Positions 1 to 8,137 of a stretch of 17,400 nt of DNA are shown here, one piece after another. The stretch covers positions 1 to 17,400 of the forward strand of contig JAHDHT010000078.1 in the NCBI GenBank assembly GCA_020631175.1, read 5' to 3'. Each line of letters opens with the position of its first letter. The stretch's first letter is position 1. The stretch is from Chitinophagales bacterium (GTDB lineage Bacteria > Bacteroidota > Bacteroidia > Chitinophagales > JAHDHT01). The translations under genes were made by a program, and so were the position numbers. The notes beneath the pieces were generated by a model, which was not told where the DNA came from, made no database searches, and saw nothing but the letters and a program-made list of their open reading frames with translations.

Positions 1-162
1 GATAATTAACCCCTTAAACTAATAATGTATAAATTAGTGTGCATAGATTAGCTTGAAGGACCGAGGTTAGCGAAGCGAATGCGAGATAGAAATTGTCCCG
101 CTGGAGGGTGAGAAAATATATTTTTGAGGGGCTTGAGCAAAGCGAATGCGAGGGAGGACAAC
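1..162. other. Non-coding left flank, downstream of suhB
   Basis: No supportable gene lies here. The first ~45 bases are AT-rich. From about 48 the DNA becomes richer in G and C and carries a duplicated GCGAATGCGAG-type motif, annotated separately. The stretch lies just after the last gene of the minus-strand rsmI-lnt-suhB operon. I see no clean hairpin followed by a T-run on that strand, so the operon's terminator is not identified. Confidence 0.6.
69..152. repeat. Direct repeat pair AGCRAAGCGAATGCGAG
   Basis: A 17-nt motif occurs at 69-85 (AGCGAAGCGAATGCGAG) and again at 136-152 (AGCAAAGCGAATGCGAG), with one mismatch. The spacing is 67 nt start to start. A short inverted pair, TTGTCC at 93-98 and GGACAA at 156-161, follows the two copies. 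The second copy ends ten bases from the suhB stop codon. This looks like part of a genome-interspersed intergenic repeat, but copy number cannot be judged from one window. Confidence 0.55.
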
Positions 163-957
163 TCACTCAATAAAATGCTCCTTAATAACCTTCAACATCT
201 CCTCATGAATCCCCGGCGAAGCAGCCAGAATTCTTTGGCCATGAATAAAATCATTTCCGCCTTTATAATCAGTCACGATACCACCGGCCTCTTCTACTAT
301 CAAAGCACCTGCAGCCACATCCCAGGGATGTAAACTGTATTCGAAAAAACCATCATAAATTCCTGAAGCAACATAACATAAGTCAACAGCAGCTGCGCCT
401 AATCTTCTCAGCCCTTTTGAACCGAGCATAAACGACTCTAATATTTTCAAGTAGGCTTCTGTATGTTCAAAATCATAATAAGGGAAGCCGGTCGATAATA
501 AAGCCGCCTTAAGATCTGACTTATTTTGAATTTGCAAAGCTTTAGCATTTAAAAAAGCCCCCTCTCCTTTTATTGCCGTAAAAAGTTCCTTTCTATTTAC
601 TTCATAAACAATTCCGATAACCGTCTCTGCTTTATATTGCAAAGCCACCGAAACTGCAAATGAAGGCACACCAAATAAAAAATTAGTTGTTCCATCTAAA
701 GGATCAATAATCCAGGTATAATCTTTTTGTTCGTATTTAACCGTTTCTTCTTCTGCCATAATACCTGACTCAGGCAGCACCGTTAACAAGCCCTCAACCA
801 ACAAACGTTCTGCCTCACGATCTACTTGTGAAACAAGGTTATTAAAATGCTTTTCTTCAATGGTCAGTTCTTCCTTCTTCAAAAACATTTCGGCAATATA
901 TGCTCCGGCTTTCAAAACCACTTTCTGAGCATCTTCAGATATAGAATGTAAATTCAA
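163..957 (-). CDS. suhB: Inositol monophosphatase family protein (SuhB-like)
   Basis: A 264-residue cytoplasmic, Mg-dependent phosphatase of the inositol monophosphatase (IMPase/SuhB) family, which hydrolyses myo-inositol 1-phosphate and related sugar phosphates. The metal-site motifs are in order: acidic cluster MAEEE (E69/E70), WIIDPLDGTTNF with D85 and D88, and the second family signature HPWDVAAG with D213 followed by EEAGG. Length and motif spacing match E. coli SuhB (about 267 residues), so the gene is full length. It is the last gene of a minus-strand operon and starts one base after the lnt stop codon. The true substrate is uncertain: family members act on inositol phosphate, fructose-1,6-bisphosphate, NADP or 3'-phosphoadenosine phosphates, and SuhB also has an rRNA-transcription role in enterics. 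Family assignment is secure; the specific role is inferred. Confidence 0.93.
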   Translation of the reverse strand: MNLHSISEDAQKVVLKAGAYIAEMFLKKEELTIEEKHFNNLVSQVDREAERLLVEGLLTVLPESGIMAEEETVKYEQKDYTWIIDPLDGTTNFLFGVPSFAVSVALQYKAETVIGIVYEVNRKELFTAIKGEGAFLNAKALQIQNKSDLKAALLSTGFPYYDFEHTEAYLKILESFMLGSKGLRRLGAAAVDLCYVASGIYDGFFEYSLHPWDVAAGALIVEEAGGIVTDYKGGNDFIHGQRILAASPGIHEEMLKVIKEHFIE

Positions 958-958
958 A

Positions 959-2476
959 TTATTTTCTTTTGATAATTAAGCGGGTGTAAATTAACAAGGA
1001 TAAAAATATAATTAAGGAAAGCCAGTAAATATATTTACTCAAAGATCGAATATTGGGGAATAACAAATGTTGATGCAAGGGCACTTTAAATTGAACAGCC
1101 CCTTCATCACCTGCCCCTTCCGATGCCATCAATTTTCCAGAAGGGTCTATAACAGCACTAATTCCACAATTAGATGATCGCACCATCCATGAAGCTGTTT
1201 CTATAGCACGCAATTTTAAAATATTTAAATGCAATTTTTGCAAAGGTGTATTATTGAACCATCCGTCATTAGTGATATTGAATAATAAATAATCAGGATT
1301 TTTTTCTGAATTCAAATTATATTTCATTTTATCCAGATATAAATTACCAAATAAAGATTCGAAACAAATGCCAACAGGTAGCCCTTCGTTGTACAGCTTA
1401 TGTCCTTTTTCCAAAAAACCATTTTTAATATTTACTTCATTGGAAACAAAAGGCATTTTCTCGGCCCCTGGAACTAATCGCTGTTTATAATATCGATCAG
1501 CAGCAAAATCATAAGGGAAGTCTTTTCCTTTTACAAAAAAAGCTGCATTGAATGCATTTTGATATTCTATTTTATCTGACTCCACATATGAACCTGTTAG
1601 TAAAGCAATACTGGAATTTTCAATAGTACGCACATAATCATGATCTGCTATTTGTTTTAATGTATCTCTGAAAATATAAGGCGATAAAAAAGTTTCCGGT
1701 AACACAACCAATGTTTCATTCGGAACGGTGTCTACATTTTCCATGAAAGATGTGAAATACTTTTGCTTCATTTTATCAGGATTAATCCAATAGGGATCAA
1801 TACAAGGTTGAAGCGCTAATATATTTATTCGTTGAGATTTACCTTTTTCTACTGAAGCATTTAACATTCCTCCAAATTGAAAGTGCGCAAAATAAAACAA
1901 CATCCATCCAAAAAAATAAATCAATGAAACTCTTTTTCGCTGCGTTAAATTTACAAGCAAAATAAAAATCAACACATTAGATAAAAGCACTAAATAAGTT
2001 CCACCTGCAACTCCGGTTAATCTAAAAAATCCAGCTATTCCCTGATAAGATCCAAAAACATTCCCTAAATGAAATAAAGGAAAATGAAGTGGCCAATACA
2101 TATGAATAAGCTCCATGCTCATCCATCCAAACAAAAATATTGCTCCGCTAATTACTAATCGGTTTAATTTTAAGGATTGATAAAAAAAGAGAAATGGAAA
2201 TGCCATTAACAGCGCATTAATCAGCCAGACAGCAGCACTACCCGGAACAGAATAAAATACAAAATACCAGGCTGTTGCAATATGAAAAAACAGAAAAAAC
2301 AGAAAACAAAGTAAAAAGTAGGTAAGCGAAGATTTCTTTTTCACATGCCATGCAACACCAAGCAACAACAAAGGAACAAAACAAATAAATGAAGCAAAGG
2401 CAAATTCAAATGGCGGCCATGCAGCAACAAATAACAACAAAGCAAACAGAAAAAGAAGTATTGAAGAAATTTTCAT
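959..2476 (-). CDS. lnt: Apolipoprotein N-acyltransferase
   Basis: A 505-residue integral inner-membrane enzyme that adds the third acyl chain to the N-terminal cysteine of lipoproteins, the last step of lipoprotein maturation. The N-terminal ~200 residues form a run of hydrophobic helices. They are followed by a periplasmic nitrilase-type domain and a final membrane helix near the C-terminus. The catalytic triad is readable: E261 in VVLPETF, K331 in YYKQRLVPGAEKMPF and C371 in GICFES. These correspond to E267, K335 and C387 of E. coli Lnt. The start ATG overlaps the rsmI stop as ATGA, so translation is probably coupled, and suhB follows after one base. A lipoprotein substrate, the Omp28-like gene, lies elsewhere in the window. 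Length and domain order are normal. Confidence 0.95.
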   Translation of the reverse strand: MKISSILLFLFALLLFVAAWPPFEFAFASFICFVPLLLLGVAWHVKKKSSLTYFLLCFLFFLFFHIATAWYFVFYSVPGSAAVWLINALLMAFPFLFFYQSLKLNRLVISGAIFLFGWMSMELIHMYWPLHFPLFHLGNVFGSYQGIAGFFRLTGVAGGTYLVLLSNVLIFILLVNLTQRKRVSLIYFFGWMLFYFAHFQFGGMLNASVEKGKSQRINILALQPCIDPYWINPDKMKQKYFTSFMENVDTVPNETLVVLPETFLSPYIFRDTLKQIADHDYVRTIENSSIALLTGSYVESDKIEYQNAFNAAFFVKGKDFPYDFAADRYYKQRLVPGAEKMPFVSNEVNIKNGFLEKGHKLYNEGLPVGICFESLFGNLYLDKMKYNLNSEKNPDYLLFNITNDGWFNNTPLQKLHLNILKLRAIETASWMVRSSNCGISAVIDPSGKLMASEGAGDEGAVQFKVPLHQHLLFPNIRSLSKYIYWLSLIIFLSLLIYTRLIIKRK

Positions 2477-3144
2477 TTTTTGAGTCCTTCTATGACAACT
2501 ACTATTTCTCCTTTTAATTTTCGATCCCCAATTTTTTCTAAAACCTCTTCTGCATTACCCCGAATAAATTCTTCATGCATCTTCGATAATTCTCTGGCAA
2601 TACAAAAGCGTCGCTCTTTTCCTAAAACATTTTTAATCTGATCAATCAATTTCATGATCCGATGAGGAGACTCATATAATACCACCGTTCGTTCACTCAC
2701 TTTTATTTGTTCCAATTTCGTTTGTCTTCCTTTTTTGGGTGGAAGAAATCCTTCAAACACAAAACGGTCACATGGAAAACCGGAGGCTACCAAAGCAGGA
2801 ATTAATGCTGTTGGTCCGGGCAAACATTCTACTTCAATATCTTTTTCTAATGCCGCCCGCACCAATAAATAACCCGGATCACTAATCCCCGGTGTTCCGG
2901 CATCAGAAACTAAAACAACTTTTTGCCCGGCTAGTATTAAATCAATGTATTGCGCCGTTTTTTGATGCTCATTATGAATATGAAAAGATTTCAAATGCGT
3001 TTCAATTCCATAATGCTGAAACAATTTTCTTGAAGTGCGGGTATCTTCTGCTAAAACCAAATCCGCTTCCTTTAATAATCTAACCGCCCTGAAAGTAATA
3101 TCTTCAAGGTTACCGATCGGAGTTGGAATTAAGCTTAGTTTCAT
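2473..3144 (-). CDS. rsmI: 16S rRNA (cytidine-2'-O)-methyltransferase RsmI
   Basis: RsmI 2'-O-methylates C1402 of 16S rRNA in the decoding centre, using S-adenosylmethionine. The protein begins MKLSLIPTPIGN, the classic N-terminus of the family, followed by AEDTRTSR, the SAM-pocket loop SDAGTPGISDPG, LPGPTALIPALVASG and YESPHR. The reading frame is open upstream to 3237. That extension adds 31 residues with no family resemblance, so I place the start at the ATG at 3144. At 223 residues it is shorter than the E. coli protein (286) and lacks the extra C-terminal region; the catalytic fold is complete. It heads the rsmI-lnt-suhB operon, overlaps lnt by 4 nt, and is divergent from the secreted-protein cluster starting at 3336. 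Confidence 0.95.
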   Translation of the reverse strand: MKLSLIPTPIGNLEDITFRAVRLLKEADLVLAEDTRTSRKLFQHYGIETHLKSFHIHNEHQKTAQYIDLILAGQKVVLVSDAGTPGISDPGYLLVRAALEKDIEVECLPGPTALIPALVASGFPCDRFVFEGFLPPKKGRQTKLEQIKVSERTVVLYESPHRIMKLIDQIKNVLGKERRFCIARELSKMHEEFIRGNAEEVLEKIGDRKLKGEIVVVIEGLKK

Positions 3145-3335
3145 TAAAATCTGTAGTAAAATAAATAGTAAATATAACAGCAAATAATGAAAATCATTTT
3201 TAAGACCAAAATGCAGATTACTTTCTGTTTTTACCAAAATATTTTCTAAAGTAATTATGGGTTTCTAAGTAACAAGTTGGCCACAAAAAGATTCAATATA
3301 TATAAATGTTTAATTTTATTTTTTTATATTCAATT

Positions 3336-4202
3336 ATGCGACTTTCTATTTTGTTTCTCTTTTTAAGTTTGAGCTATAACTTAGCAGCACAATTAGTGCC
3401 TGACTGGAGTACTTATATAGTGATTGGAAGATGGTATGATACTGCAGCTGATTCGGTTAAAATTGGCTTTTCAACAAATGCAACTGAATTTTTTGATGCA
3501 GGCTATGATGTGATCGATACCTCACTTTTAGATGATAATATAGACTTAAGAATCTTCAATCCCAATATTGACTTTGCGGAAAATAGATGTTATAACCTAA
3601 AAGAAAGCTTTATTAATATACCTTCCTTCTCATCATTAGATAGTAATACTGTAGAACTACAATATTTTTTAGTAGTTAAAAATGACTACTACCCATCTTG
3701 GTTTAAATATTATCCTAGTGAAATGACGGAATATCAATTTCTTAATTCAGCAGGATGGGAAATTTCTGATATAAGAGTTGACGGCGTAAATATATATGTT
3801 AACGGTATTGACAACAGTTCGTGGAGTGATTTTTTTTATTTCCCAGTTTCAACTACTTATTTTGAACCTGAATTTGTTGTCCTAGCGAATACAGTTGGAT
3901 ATGGACCCGTGTTTACTCTCTGTGATGAATCTTACAGGGTTCTTATTCTTACCATCTCTCTTAGAAATCGATTTTATACTAGTATTAATGATATATCATC
4001 AGTTAATTATTATTTAAATAATTGGATACTCTCCTTTGAAAGAAAGGCGGAAGAAATAATTGTATTTGATTTAAGAGGTAAGTTTTTATTTAAAATTGAA
4101 AATTCAAATAAAATAGATTTAAACGCTCTTGAAATTGGGAATTATATAATTACTATAATTCAAAATAATCAAATTAAACATCTTAAAATATCTAAAATAT
4201 GA
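3336..4202 (+). CDS. Secreted protein of unknown function with a T9SS-like tail
   Basis: 288 residues from this start. The ATG at 3336 gives a clean signal peptide (MRLSILFLFLSLSYNLAAQ, cut before LVPDW). An in-frame ATG at 3306 would add ten residues and is less likely. After the signal comes a segment with KIGFSTNATEFFDAGYDV and DLRIFNP, which resembles the 'GxxxxATdgfDagyDvp' module I know from secreted Bacteroidota proteins; this is from memory, not a search. The last ~65 residues (FDLRGKFLFKIEN, then LEIGNYIITI and KHLKISKI) have the beta pattern of a T9SS type A sorting domain. The usual PNP entry motif is missing, so the tail is degenerate or divergent. The stop overlaps the next start as ATGA. 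Sequence is very AT-rich. Function unknown. Confidence 0.8.
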   Translation: MRLSILFLFLSLSYNLAAQLVPDWSTYIVIGRWYDTAADSVKIGFSTNATEFFDAGYDVIDTSLLDDNIDLRIFNPNIDFAENRCYNLKESFINIPSFSSLDSNTVELQYFLVVKNDYYPSWFKYYPSEMTEYQFLNSAGWEISDIRVDGVNIYVNGIDNSSWSDFFYFPVSTTYFEPEFVVLANTVGYGPVFTLCDESYRVLILTISLRNRFYTSINDISSVNYYLNNWILSFERKAEEIIVFDLRGKFLFKIENSNKIDLNALEIGNYIITIIQNNQIKHLKISKI

Positions 4203-7200
4203 GAAAATTATTATTAGGATTGTTGTTATCTTTTAGTGTTTTATCAAATGCTCAAAACTATACAAATGGTTATCATTTCCCAACTGATGTGGATTTACAC
4301 ATACCTATAATATTTGTGGAGTATAATAATCAAAGTGATGACCCAGGCACAACCCCTTATTTTGATACTGATGCGCTTACAGGCTCTATTACTACAAGCT
4401 TACCATTAGATTTTAATGATGAAAAATTGATAAATTCATCCTTAGCAAATGTTTCACATCAAAATTTCAACATTTCTTCTTTTTACAGTATTATGTCATT
4501 TGGTAAAATGAATTTGACAGGAAAAGTTTATAATATTCAGTTGCCTGGCAATTATCAAGATATAGAAGAAAGTGAGTCTTTTATAATGAATCAATGGGTT
4601 TTTCAAATGATATCGGAAGGAATTAATGTTAATGATGAATTAGCCCAATTTGATAATTTTACGAATAGAGATTCAAATGAACGTTGGCAAAACATTTATC
4701 CTCCTATACCTGATCAAATTATAGATTATTTTGTAATTATTCATAAACGCCCCAAATATTCGGGTGCAGCAGCAGATTGGGGTTTTCATCCCATATACGG
4801 AAGTAATTATGCATTCAGACATGGACATTGGCAAAAATCTGGTCGTTCAAAACCATATTTAATGACTACTTTTTTTCATGAACTCAGTCATAACCAAATT
4901 GCAAATCATCACTACGCAAGTGTAAACGGTGTTTTTGGTAATAAATTTCAAGTCACCGGTGGTCATGGTATGATGTGCAATCCGAACTGTGCTTTATTTA
5001 CTGCAAGCGCAGACGACATGTATAAATCTGGCTGGCTTTCAAATTCTGACAACGATACTAATAATTTTAATAACTTCATTGATATAAATAAACAAAATTA
5101 TCTTGTGAATTTTCCGAATGGGATTGTTCCGAATCTATCTGATATGTTAAGCGAACCAACCGGAAATGAAACGATGAAAAATAGGGCTATACGAATAGAA
5201 TACCCATATTCCAATCAGGTATTATGGATTGAGAATCATCAAAGTACCCATCCAAGTGGTTTTGGATCTTATACCAATGTACCGAGTCCAAGTGATTGGA
5301 TACCAAATGATCAAAATATTTATACAGAAAAAGGCGTATATATATACACTTCGGGTAGTTTAAACAATCTTAATAACCCTCCAAGTGACCCTTTAACAAC
5401 AGAAGGAACTAATTCAATACATTATTATCACCCAATGGGGCGCTATGATTATCATGTATCTAGTTCTTGCAACTTTACACCTGTAGAAACCACATATGCT
5501 AGCATCAGCGATACCGGATGTGAATTAATCACTGAATTGGGAGGTGTCACTAATACATATGCTGTGTTTCAAGGAGAAGAAAACCCTTTTTCTGGCACTG
5601 CATTTAACATGCCTATTAGAATGAATGATTTAGCAGTTCTTTCAGACCCTGATGATAGTGTAGAAGAAATATTCCACAACATTGAAGAAAACAGCGACTC
5701 AAATAATGAAACTGAAGGCTTTAAATGTAAAATAGAAAATGGATATACAGAAAGAATAATACAAACAGAAATTACATTTAAACCGGGTGATTTATTAGGA
5801 ATAAATGGTATAACTCCTATTTCAAATCAAAGAACTTTCAATGATAATATTAACGTTCAAAGACAAGATCCATACATATTAAATGGCTTAAGTGTAGAAA
5901 TATTGGAAGCGAGTAGTGGTGATCCAAGTCAATATGATATAAAGGTTTCATTTAATGACTGGACTTTGAATACAAGTAAAAGATGGTGTGAGTTTATTGA
6001 ATTACCTGAACAAGAAACATTAACAATTAATGACGGCATAATCTTAACATTAGATCTTTCAGGCACAGCAAATAGAGAAACAATATTTAAAGATAGAGGA
6101 GATCCATATATAATGAACTTTGTTAATCCTACAGAATTAAAAATAAAAAGTAATGCTTCTTTAAATTTATCCAATTTTGCTTGCGTTATTATAAAACGAG
6201 AGTCTGATCTTATATTAGAAGAAAATGCAGCCTTATATTTAGCTCCCAATGCATATATTGATTTAAAAAATACTGACTCTGAAGTAAGAGCTAAAAATGG
6301 TGCAACAATTAACTTAGACTATTTATCACTTTTAAAAGTAAGTGACAATAGTAGATTAATTTTAGAGAGCGGTTCTTCTTTATCTCTAGCCAACAATTCA
6401 AAAATAGAAATCGAAAGTGGAGGAGAATTAGTAATAAACACAGATAATATTGAATTAAATGGTCTTAGTGCTAATATTGTTGTAAAGAATGGAGGTAAAT
6501 TAACTACCACAAATAATACTAAGTTTAATTTTGAAAACAACGGGAAATTAGTTGTAGAAGAAGGAGGCATCATTGATATACCATTTGAACTTTCAGGGCT
6601 AAATAATAATCACGTAGCAATTGATTTAAAAACAAATGCCCAAATTCAAATGAATGAAAGAAATTTTAAATTAAGTAATTGCAAAGTGAATTTTGAAACA
6701 GGTGCGCAAATTGAAATTCAAAAATCCGAAGTAGAAATTTCAGATGTTAACTTTGAAGAAATTACATCTCCGACTTCCGTTAGCACTGCATTTAAAGGCT
6801 TGGAGTTAAATTCTTTCACATGCGAAAATTCAAGTTTTAACAGATTTCAAAATGGTATTTTTTTAAATTCATTCAATACTCCTTGTCCTAATTTTATTAT
6901 TAACAAAAATATCTTTGTTGACATACTAGCAAAGTCTATCGAAGCAGTTGATGTTTACTCAATATATGTTTCAGAGAATACAATTTCAAATAACAATATA
7001 ATACTAAATCAAATTGGGATTAGTATATCGAATTCTATTTTTAATTCTATTTTAAACAATGTTTCAAATCAAAGTATAGGTGTTTACAACAACGGATGTT
7101 CCATTGCCCAATTAAATGGAGATGTAATAAGTGAATGTAATATTGGTTTATCAATCCATAATCAAAATACAAGATTTGATCAATGTTCAGCAATAGTAAA

Positions 7201-8137
7201 TTGCAATAGCTATGGCATTTACTCAGTAAATCAAAGTAATCTAGCAATACTTTCACTAGGTGAATCTGGCGGCTGTAAAATTATTAATTCTGGTATTGGT
7301 ATAAATGCAACGAACTTGCTAATTGAAATGGATGCTTTAGATAACGCTACTTCTACCAATAGTTGGCCTAATGACTTAAGTCAAAATGACTATATTTTTG
7401 ATCTTTCTTACACGGTTACACCTGCGCCAACAGGCTTGAGTGCAAGAGGAAACTTTTGGGGTGATATTTCAGGTTGTGGCGCTTCATTATTTGATTTCAA
7501 TTCAAATTTGCCAACAGGATTTGTTATCGACGATGAATTTTATGAATCTGTTGCCCCTTTAAATTGTCTTGCCTCAAACAATACCTGTACACCTGAAGGA
7601 TTAGTTTCTAATAATGGCAACTCATCTATAAAACAAATATATGGTATAGCTCAATCTTTTATGGGACACGGTCAATTTCCTCAAGCAAGGTATGGATATG
7701 CTTTACTTGACCAAGTAAAGCAAACTTCTAATTATTCACTTTTAGAATTAAATGACAGGGATAAAGTTGATATATCAAGTGTATTGATTAACTATATTGA
7801 TAATGAAATTTCAACAAATGAAAATTGTCTTGTTGAAAGAACAGTAAATCTCTCTTCCATCTACCCTAAGTTAGAATTCAATGATTATGCAATTATCAAT
7901 GATTTTTTATCTGTTTTTCCAAATCCTTTTTCTGACCAATTACGAATAGAATTAAATTCTAACAAAAAATTTAAGTTAGAGATTGTAAATATAAATGGTA
8001 ATATTGAATATAGTATTGATGAATTTAAATTTTCTCATCAAATAGAAACAGGAATACTACATAATGGGATTTACTTACTAAAAGTAGTTGAAGAAAAGAC
8101 AAATAGATTATACACTAAAACAATTCACAAAATTTGA
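4199..8137 (+). CDS. Large secreted metzincin-like (M6-type) metalloprotease with beta-helix region and T9SS tail
   Basis: 1312 residues. Signal peptide 1-19 (ends SVLSNAQ). Residues ~20-400 form a predicted zinc protease. HELSHNQIANH at 227-237 gives the HExxHxxxxxH spacing of metzincins, although the usual Gly at the eighth position is Ile. HGMM at 256-259 fits a Met-turn, followed by DDMYKSGWLS as in M6 (immune inhibitor A-like) peptidases. Residues ~400-640 are beta-rich and unassigned. Residues ~645-1010 show short hydrophobic-alternating, Asn-rich repeats typical of a right-handed parallel beta-helix, closing near GNFWGD. The C-terminal ~75 residues (VFPNPFSDQLRIEL to TKTIHKI) are a canonical T9SS type A sorting domain, predicting export across the outer membrane and possible surface anchoring. 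It is the middle gene of three, overlapped at both ends by 4 nt. Substrate unknown. Confidence 0.85.
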   Translation: MRKLLLGLLLSFSVLSNAQNYTNGYHFPTDVDLHIPIIFVEYNNQSDDPGTTPYFDTDALTGSITTSLPLDFNDEKLINSSLANVSHQNFNISSFYSIMSFGKMNLTGKVYNIQLPGNYQDIEESESFIMNQWVFQMISEGINVNDELAQFDNFTNRDSNERWQNIYPPIPDQIIDYFVIIHKRPKYSGAAADWGFHPIYGSNYAFRHGHWQKSGRSKPYLMTTFFHELSHNQIANHHYASVNGVFGNKFQVTGGHGMMCNPNCALFTASADDMYKSGWLSNSDNDTNNFNNFIDINKQNYLVNFPNGIVPNLSDMLSEPTGNETMKNRAIRIEYPYSNQVLWIENHQSTHPSGFGSYTNVPSPSDWIPNDQNIYTEKGVYIYTSGSLNNLNNPPSDPLTTEGTNSIHYYHPMGRYDYHVSSSCNFTPVETTYASISDTGCELITELGGVTNTYAVFQGEENPFSGTAFNMPIRMNDLAVLSDPDDSVEEIFHNIEENSDSNNETEGFKCKIENGYTERIIQTEITFKPGDLLGINGITPISNQRTFNDNINVQRQDPYILNGLSVEILEASSGDPSQYDIKVSFNDWTLNTSKRWCEFIELPEQETLTINDGIILTLDLSGTANRETIFKDRGDPYIMNFVNPTELKIKSNASLNLSNFACVIIKRESDLILEENAALYLAPNAYIDLKNTDSEVRAKNGATINLDYLSLLKVSDNSRLILESGSSLSLANNSKIEIESGGELVINTDNIELNGLSANIVVKNGGKLTTTNNTKFNFENNGKLVVEEGGIIDIPFELSGLNNNHVAIDLKTNAQIQMNERNFKLSNCKVNFETGAQIEIQKSEVEISDVNFEEITSPTSVSTAFKGLELNSFTCENSSFNRFQNGIFLNSFNTPCPNFIINKNIFVDILAKSIEAVDVYSIYVSENTISNNNIILNQIGISISNSIFNSILNNVSNQSIGVYNNGCSIAQLNGDVISECNIGLSIHNQNTRFDQCSAIVNCNSYGIYSVNQSNLAILSLGESGGCKIINSGIGINATNLLIEMDALDNATSTNSWPNDLSQNDYIFDLSYTVTPAPTGLSARGNFWGDISGCGASLFDFNSNLPTGFVIDDEFYESVAPLNCLASNNTCTPEGLVSNNGNSSIKQIYGIAQSFMGHGQFPQARYGYALLDQVKQTSNYSLLELNDRDKVDISSVLINYIDNEISTNENCLVERTVNLSSIYPKLEFNDYAIINDFLSVFPNPFSDQLRIELNSNKKFKLEIVNINGNIEYSIDEFKFSHQIETGILHNGIYLLKVVEEKTNRLYTKTIHKI

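Noticed and set aside
3145..3237. N-terminal extension of RsmI by 31 residues
   Set aside because: The extension has no family resemblance, whereas MKLSLIPTPIGN at 3144 is the classic RsmI N-terminus.
3238..3335. A left-hand copy of the MITE end, which would frame the secreted module
   Set aside because: Only a short AAACCCATAATTA-like match on the minus strand near 3250-3262, too weak to call an inverted repeat.
5929..6573. Minus-strand open frames inside the large protease gene
   Set aside because: Shadows of the AT-rich beta-helix coding frame; no motifs and no start context.
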